From Corallococcus sp. EGB (GTDB taxonomy: Bacteria > Myxococcota > Myxococcia > Myxococcales > Myxococcaceae): a DNA stretch of 64,000 nucleotides. The notes below the pieces were generated by a model. It was given only the letters and a program-made list of their open reading frames with translations, made no database searches and was not told the DNA's origin. Where the stretch lies: positions 7,475,356 to 7,539,355 of the forward strand of contig NZ_CP079946.1 of the NCBI RefSeq assembly GCF_019968905.1, given 5' to 3'. Every line of letters starts with the position of its first letter. Position 1 is the first letter of the stretch. The position numbers and the translations under genes were made by a program. This document shows positions 60,639-64,000 of this stretch, piece after piece.

Positions 60639-63332
60639 ATGCCTTCCGCCCTCACCGCCTCCCAGATTCGCGAGGCGTTCCTCCAGTTCTTCGAGGAGCG
60701 CGCCCACCGCCGCGTGGCCTCCTCCTCGCTGGTGCCCGTTGGCGACCAGACCCTGCTGTTCACCAACGCCGGCATGGTCCAGTTCAAGGACGTCTTCACC
60801 GGCCGTGAGCAGCGCGAGTACCGCCGCGCCACCACCTCGCAGAAGTGCGTACGCGCGGGCGGCAAGCACAACGACCTCGACAACGTGGGCTACACCGCTC
60901 GCCACCACACGTTCTTCGAGATGCTCGGCAACTTCTCCTTCGGCGACTACTTCAAGGCCGACGCCATCGCGTTCGCCTGGGAGTTCGTGACGAAGCGGCT
61001 CGGCCTGTCCATCGACCGGCTCGCCGTCACCGTGTTCAACGGCGAGAACAACATCCCCTGGGACGAGGAGGCCTTCGAGCTCTGGGCGAAGCAGGGCGTG
61101 TCTCGCGACCGCATCCTGAAGCTCGGCTACAAGGACAACTTCTGGGCCATGGGCGACACCGGCCCGTGCGGCCCCTGCTCTGAAATCCACTACCACCAGG
61201 GCGACGACATCCCCTGTGTGGAAGAGGCCGCGGGCAGGAAGTGCCAGGGCGTCGCGTGTGATTGCGACCGGTGGCTCGAGATCTGGAACCTCGTGTTCAT
61301 GCAGTTCGAGCGCAAGGAGAAGGACGCCCCGCTCATCCCGCTACCCAAGCCGTCCATCGACACCGGCGCCGGCCTGGAGCGCATCGCGTCCGTCGTCCAG
61401 GGCAAGCGCTCCAACTACGACACCGACCTCTTCCAGGACATCCTCGCCACCGTCAGCCAGCTGTGCGGGAAGCCCTATACGCAGGAGACCGGTGCTTCGC
61501 AGCGCGTCGTCGCGGACCACGCGCGCGCCACCGCGTTCCTCGTGGCGGACGGCGTCCAGCCGTCCAACGTGGCACGCGGCTACGTCCTGCGCCGCATCAT
61601 GCGCCGGGCCATCCGCCACGGTGACCAGCAGTTGGGCATCAAGGAGCCCTTCTTCTACAAGGTCGTCGACCGCGTCATCGAGCTCATGGGCGACGCCTAC
61701 CCGGAGCTGCGCGATGGCCGCACCTTCATCCTCGAAGTGGCCAAGCATGAGGAGGAGGGCTTCCGCCGCACGCTCGACCGCGGCCTCAAGCTGATGGACG
61801 AAGAGCTGTCCAAGCTCCAGGCCTCCGGCGGCAAGATCCTCTCCGGCGACGTCGTGTTCCTGCTGCACGGCACCTACGGCTTCCCGTGGGACCTCACGCA
61901 GATCATCGCGCGCGAGCGCGGCTACGACGTGGACCTGGAAGGCTTCAACACGCTCAAGGACCAGGAAGCCGCCAGCCAGGACTTCCACGGCGAGAAGAAG
62001 TCCACCACGGACATCTTCCAGAGCGTCCTGTCGCGCACCGCGCCCACCCAGTTCCTGGGCTACGAGGGCGAGGGCCACGAGGGCGAAGGCAGCGTCATCG
62101 CGTTGGTACAGGACGGCGTGGAGGTGCCGCAGGTCTCCGCGGGCGCCACGGCGGAAGTCGTGCTGGACCGCACGCCCTTCTACGGTGAGTCCGGCGGCCA
62201 GCTGGGTGACACGGGCCGCATCGTCGCTCACGGCGGAAAGACCGTCGTGGCGGTGAAGGATGCGCAGCGCCCGGTGCAGGGCCTCATCGTCCACAGCGTG
62301 GAGGTGAAGGACGGCACGCTGAAGGTCGGCGACATGGTGCAGACGGCCGTGGACGTGGAGCGCCGCAAGGCCATCCGCGCGAACCACTCGGCCACGCACC
62401 TGCTCCACAAGGCGCTCAAGCGCGTGCTCGGCGAGCACGTGAAGCAGGCGGGCTCCGTCGTCGCGCCGGACTTCCTGCGCTTCGACTTCTCGCACTTCTC
62501 CCCCGCCACCCAGGAGCAGTTGGAGCAGGTGGAGGACCTGGTCAACACGTGGGTGCGTGACAACGCGGATGCCCTGACGCGGGTCATGAACCTGGACGAC
62601 GCGAAGAAGTCCGGCGCCGTGGCCATGTTCGGTGAGAAGTACGGCGAGACCGTGCGCGTCGTCACCGTGCACCCGGAGTCCACGGAGCTCTGCGGCGGCA
62701 CGCACGTGCGGCGCAGCGGCGACATCGGCCTGTTCAAGATCACCAGCGAGAGCGGCGTCGCGTCTGGCGTGCGCCGCATCGTGGCGGTGACGGGCGTGGG
62801 CGCGCTCCAGTTCGTTCGCGAGCAGGAGCACGAGCTCAAGAAGGTCGCGGCGCTGTTGCGCACGAACCCGAAGGAGGTCGCCACCCGCGTCGAGGCCACC
62901 CAGAAGCGCGTGAAGGAGCTGGAGCGCAAGGTGGAGGAGGTCGCGGTGAAGGCCCAGACGGCCTCGCAGAAGGACCTCCTGGACCAGGCGCGCGAGGTCA
63001 ACGGCATGAAGGTGCTGGCCACTCGCGTGGACCCGGCGGACGACAAGGTGTTCCGCGGCATGGCGGATCAGCTGCGCGATCGCATCGGCTCGGGCGTCAT
63101 CGCCATTGGCGGTGAGAAGGACGGCCGCGCGGTCATCCTCGTCGCGGCCACGAAGGACGTCGTCGCCAAGGGCATCAGCGCGGGCAACCTGGTGCGCGAG
63201 ATGGCCAAGGAAGTCGGCGGCAAGGGCGGCGGCAAGCCGGACATGGCGCAGGCCGGTGGCCCGGAAGCGGACAAGCTGCCCGTGGCGCTCGAGAAGCTCT
63301 ACGAGCTGGTGAAGGGCGCGAGCCCGGCGTGA
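60639..63332 (+). CDS. alaS: Alanyl-tRNA synthetase
   Basis: 897 residues from ATG 60639 (MPSALTASQIREAFLQFF); the longer upstream frame is not protein-like. The class II catalytic domain has FTNAGMVQFKDVFTG, VRAGGKHNDLDNVG and GDTGPCGPCSEIHY. The editing domain has the zinc residues HSATHLLH and CGGTHVRRSGDIG, used to clear Ser- and Gly-tRNA(Ala). The C-Ala (DHHA1) domain ends with GGGKPDMAQAGG. Full family length. It shares a GTGA overlap with the following lipoprotein gene. Confidence 0.97.
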   Translation: MPSALTASQIREAFLQFFEERAHRRVASSSLVPVGDQTLLFTNAGMVQFKDVFTGREQREYRRATTSQKCVRAGGKHNDLDNVGYTARHHTFFEMLGNFSFGDYFKADAIAFAWEFVTKRLGLSIDRLAVTVFNGENNIPWDEEAFELWAKQGVSRDRILKLGYKDNFWAMGDTGPCGPCSEIHYHQGDDIPCVEEAAGRKCQGVACDCDRWLEIWNLVFMQFERKEKDAPLIPLPKPSIDTGAGLERIASVVQGKRSNYDTDLFQDILATVSQLCGKPYTQETGASQRVVADHARATAFLVADGVQPSNVARGYVLRRIMRRAIRHGDQQLGIKEPFFYKVVDRVIELMGDAYPELRDGRTFILEVAKHEEEGFRRTLDRGLKLMDEELSKLQASGGKILSGDVVFLLHGTYGFPWDLTQIIARERGYDVDLEGFNTLKDQEAASQDFHGEKKSTTDIFQSVLSRTAPTQFLGYEGEGHEGEGSVIALVQDGVEVPQVSAGATAEVVLDRTPFYGESGGQLGDTGRIVAHGGKTVVAVKDAQRPVQGLIVHSVEVKDGTLKVGDMVQTAVDVERRKAIRANHSATHLLHKALKRVLGEHVKQAGSVVAPDFLRFDFSHFSPATQEQLEQVEDLVNTWVRDNADALTRVMNLDDAKKSGAVAMFGEKYGETVRVVTVHPESTELCGGTHVRRSGDIGLFKITSESGVASGVRRIVAVTGVGALQFVREQEHELKKVAALLRTNPKEVATRVEATQKRVKELERKVEEVAVKAQTASQKDLLDQAREVNGMKVLATRVDPADDKVFRGMADQLRDRIGSGVIAIGGEKDGRAVILVAATKDVVAKGISAGNLVREMAKEVGGKGGGKPDMAQAGGPEADKLPVALEKLYELVKGASPA

Positions 63333-63994
63333 GTCCTCGCGTCTCCTCCCGTTCCCTGGCGTTCCTGACGGCGGCCCTCCTCCTGGGGGGCTGCACGAAG
63401 GAGACCTCCACGCCTGAAGGCGGCCCGGAGGCCGACGCGCGCACGCTCGAGAAGCTGCGCGCGGAGGCGGACCGGGTGAAGCAGGGTGGCGCGCCGGCCA
63501 GGCGTCCGGTGCCGCCGCCGGAGCCGGAGGAGTCGAAGCTGGCGGGCCTGGCCGCGGGCATGGGCGACCACGGCCCTCGCAAGCTGCGACTGCCCGAGCA
63601 CAACGACACCGTGCACGTGGACACGGTGGCGATGAAGGTGACGGGGTTGGAGGCGTCGCACTCTGTGAAGGGCGGCTCCAGCAAGGTGGGGCTGGGACTC
63701 ACGACGGAGGACCTGTTCCTGCGCGTGGAGTTGATCACCCAGAACGTGGGCGGGATGCCCGCGCCGCTGACGTTGGATGGCGCGAAGCTGACGGACGCGA
63801 AGGGGCAGACGTATCCGCTGGCGCGTGACGCGCAGGCGGTGGCCGGCACGAAGCCCCTGCCCTCCACCTGGGCGCCCGAACAGCGCACGGAAGTGGTGCT
63901 GTTCTTCGAGGTGCCGCCGGACGCCGTGCAAGACGATGGGCTGGCGCTCGTGGTGCGGGGCTCCGGCGGGGACGTGCGGATTCCCCTGCGATGA
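63329..63994 (+). CDS. Lipoprotein with a possible DUF4352-like domain
   Basis: 221 residues, GTG start overlapping the alaS stop by four bases. Lipobox LLLGGC, a charged Pro-rich linker (residues 25-70), then a beta-sandwich-like domain: VHVDTVAMKVTGLEAS, LFLRVELITQNVG, LTDAKGQTYPLARD, EQRTEVVLFFEVPPDA. The pattern (stranded domain with a VTNVG-like turn and a surface-exposed DAKGQTY loop) resembles DUF4352 immunoglobulin-like lipoproteins. Function unknown. Co-translation with alaS is probably just economy of layout. Confidence 0.75.
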   Translation: MSPRVSSRSLAFLTAALLLGGCTKETSTPEGGPEADARTLEKLRAEADRVKQGGAPARRPVPPPEPEESKLAGLAAGMGDHGPRKLRLPEHNDTVHVDTVAMKVTGLEASHSVKGGSSKVGLGLTTEDLFLRVELITQNVGGMPAPLTLDGAKLTDAKGQTYPLARDAQAVAGTKPLPSTWAPEQRTEVVLFFEVPPDAVQDDGLALVVRGSGGDVRIPLR

Positions 63995-64000
63995 CCGGGC

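Noticed and set aside
1-64000. CRISPR array, tRNA or rRNA genes
   Set aside because: No regularly spaced repeats were seen, and no cloverleaf with a GTTCRA arm and matching acceptor stem was found by eye. A tRNA scan would be decisive.

Overview
The window looks like a piece of a Myxococcota (Myxococcus/Corallococcus-type) chromosome. It is very GC-rich with strong G/C third-position bias. It carries the pilB-pilT-pilC-pilS-pilR order known from Myxococcus xanthus type IV pili, together with the myxobacterium-specific pilG-pilH-pilI transporter genes. It also has many lipoproteins, GTG starts, ATGA/GTGA gene overlaps and a large RHS gene. Genus-level placement is inference.

Layout. 1-14170: type IV pilus region. 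pilGHI (+) sits behind a perfect terminator hairpin that probably ends pilA, just outside the window. It runs tail-to-tail into two large membrane-protein genes (YfhO-like and TMTC-like, minus strand), which lie downstream of pilB-T-C-S-R (minus). 14380-24016: housekeeping and regulation: ribF, trmB, a receiver-GGDEF protein, a lipoprotein, a Pro/Ala-rich protein ending in a possible Sm/Hfq-like fold, a cupredoxin, an exonuclease-DinG helicase fusion, and a translationally coupled HEAT-like/HAMP pair. 24187-27282: two secreted lipoproteins, a sedolisin-type protease and a putative metallohydrolase.

27549-45980: the most interesting region, seven same-strand genes with short gaps or overlaps. 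The first is a 1061-residue protein with two tandem PgsC/CapC-like membrane domains. Next come a membrane-anchored beta-rich periplasmic protein, a secreted putative metallohydrolase, and a 1709-residue protein that ends like an outer-membrane beta-barrel. A 1541-residue protein then carries a PgsB/CapB-type amide-ligase domain, followed by a FemAB/BcsL-type acyltransferase and a hexapeptide acyltransferase. I read this as a Gram-negative poly-gamma-glutamate-like (or other amide-linked) polymer synthesis, modification and export system, much enlarged compared with the compact pgsBCA/capBCA operons. The putative hydrolase fold appears as two free-standing proteins and, in degenerate form, twice in the tail of the CapC-like protein.

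46057-53046: a membrane protein, a secreted-type lipase, a MEDS-domain histidine kinase with a frameshifted and truncated response regulator behind it, three small minus-strand genes and a doubly frameshifted IS701-type transposase. This stretch looks like a recombination scar. 53047-59832: an RHS toxin gene with a C-terminal domain resembling permuted papain-like folds, a membrane protein overlapping its stop codon (probable immunity protein), and a Cys-rich lipoprotein. This block is visibly less GC-rich. 59833-60638 has no convincing gene. 60639-63994: alaS coupled to a small lipoprotein gene.

All calls come from reading the sequence and recalled family motifs. No database search or structure prediction was run.
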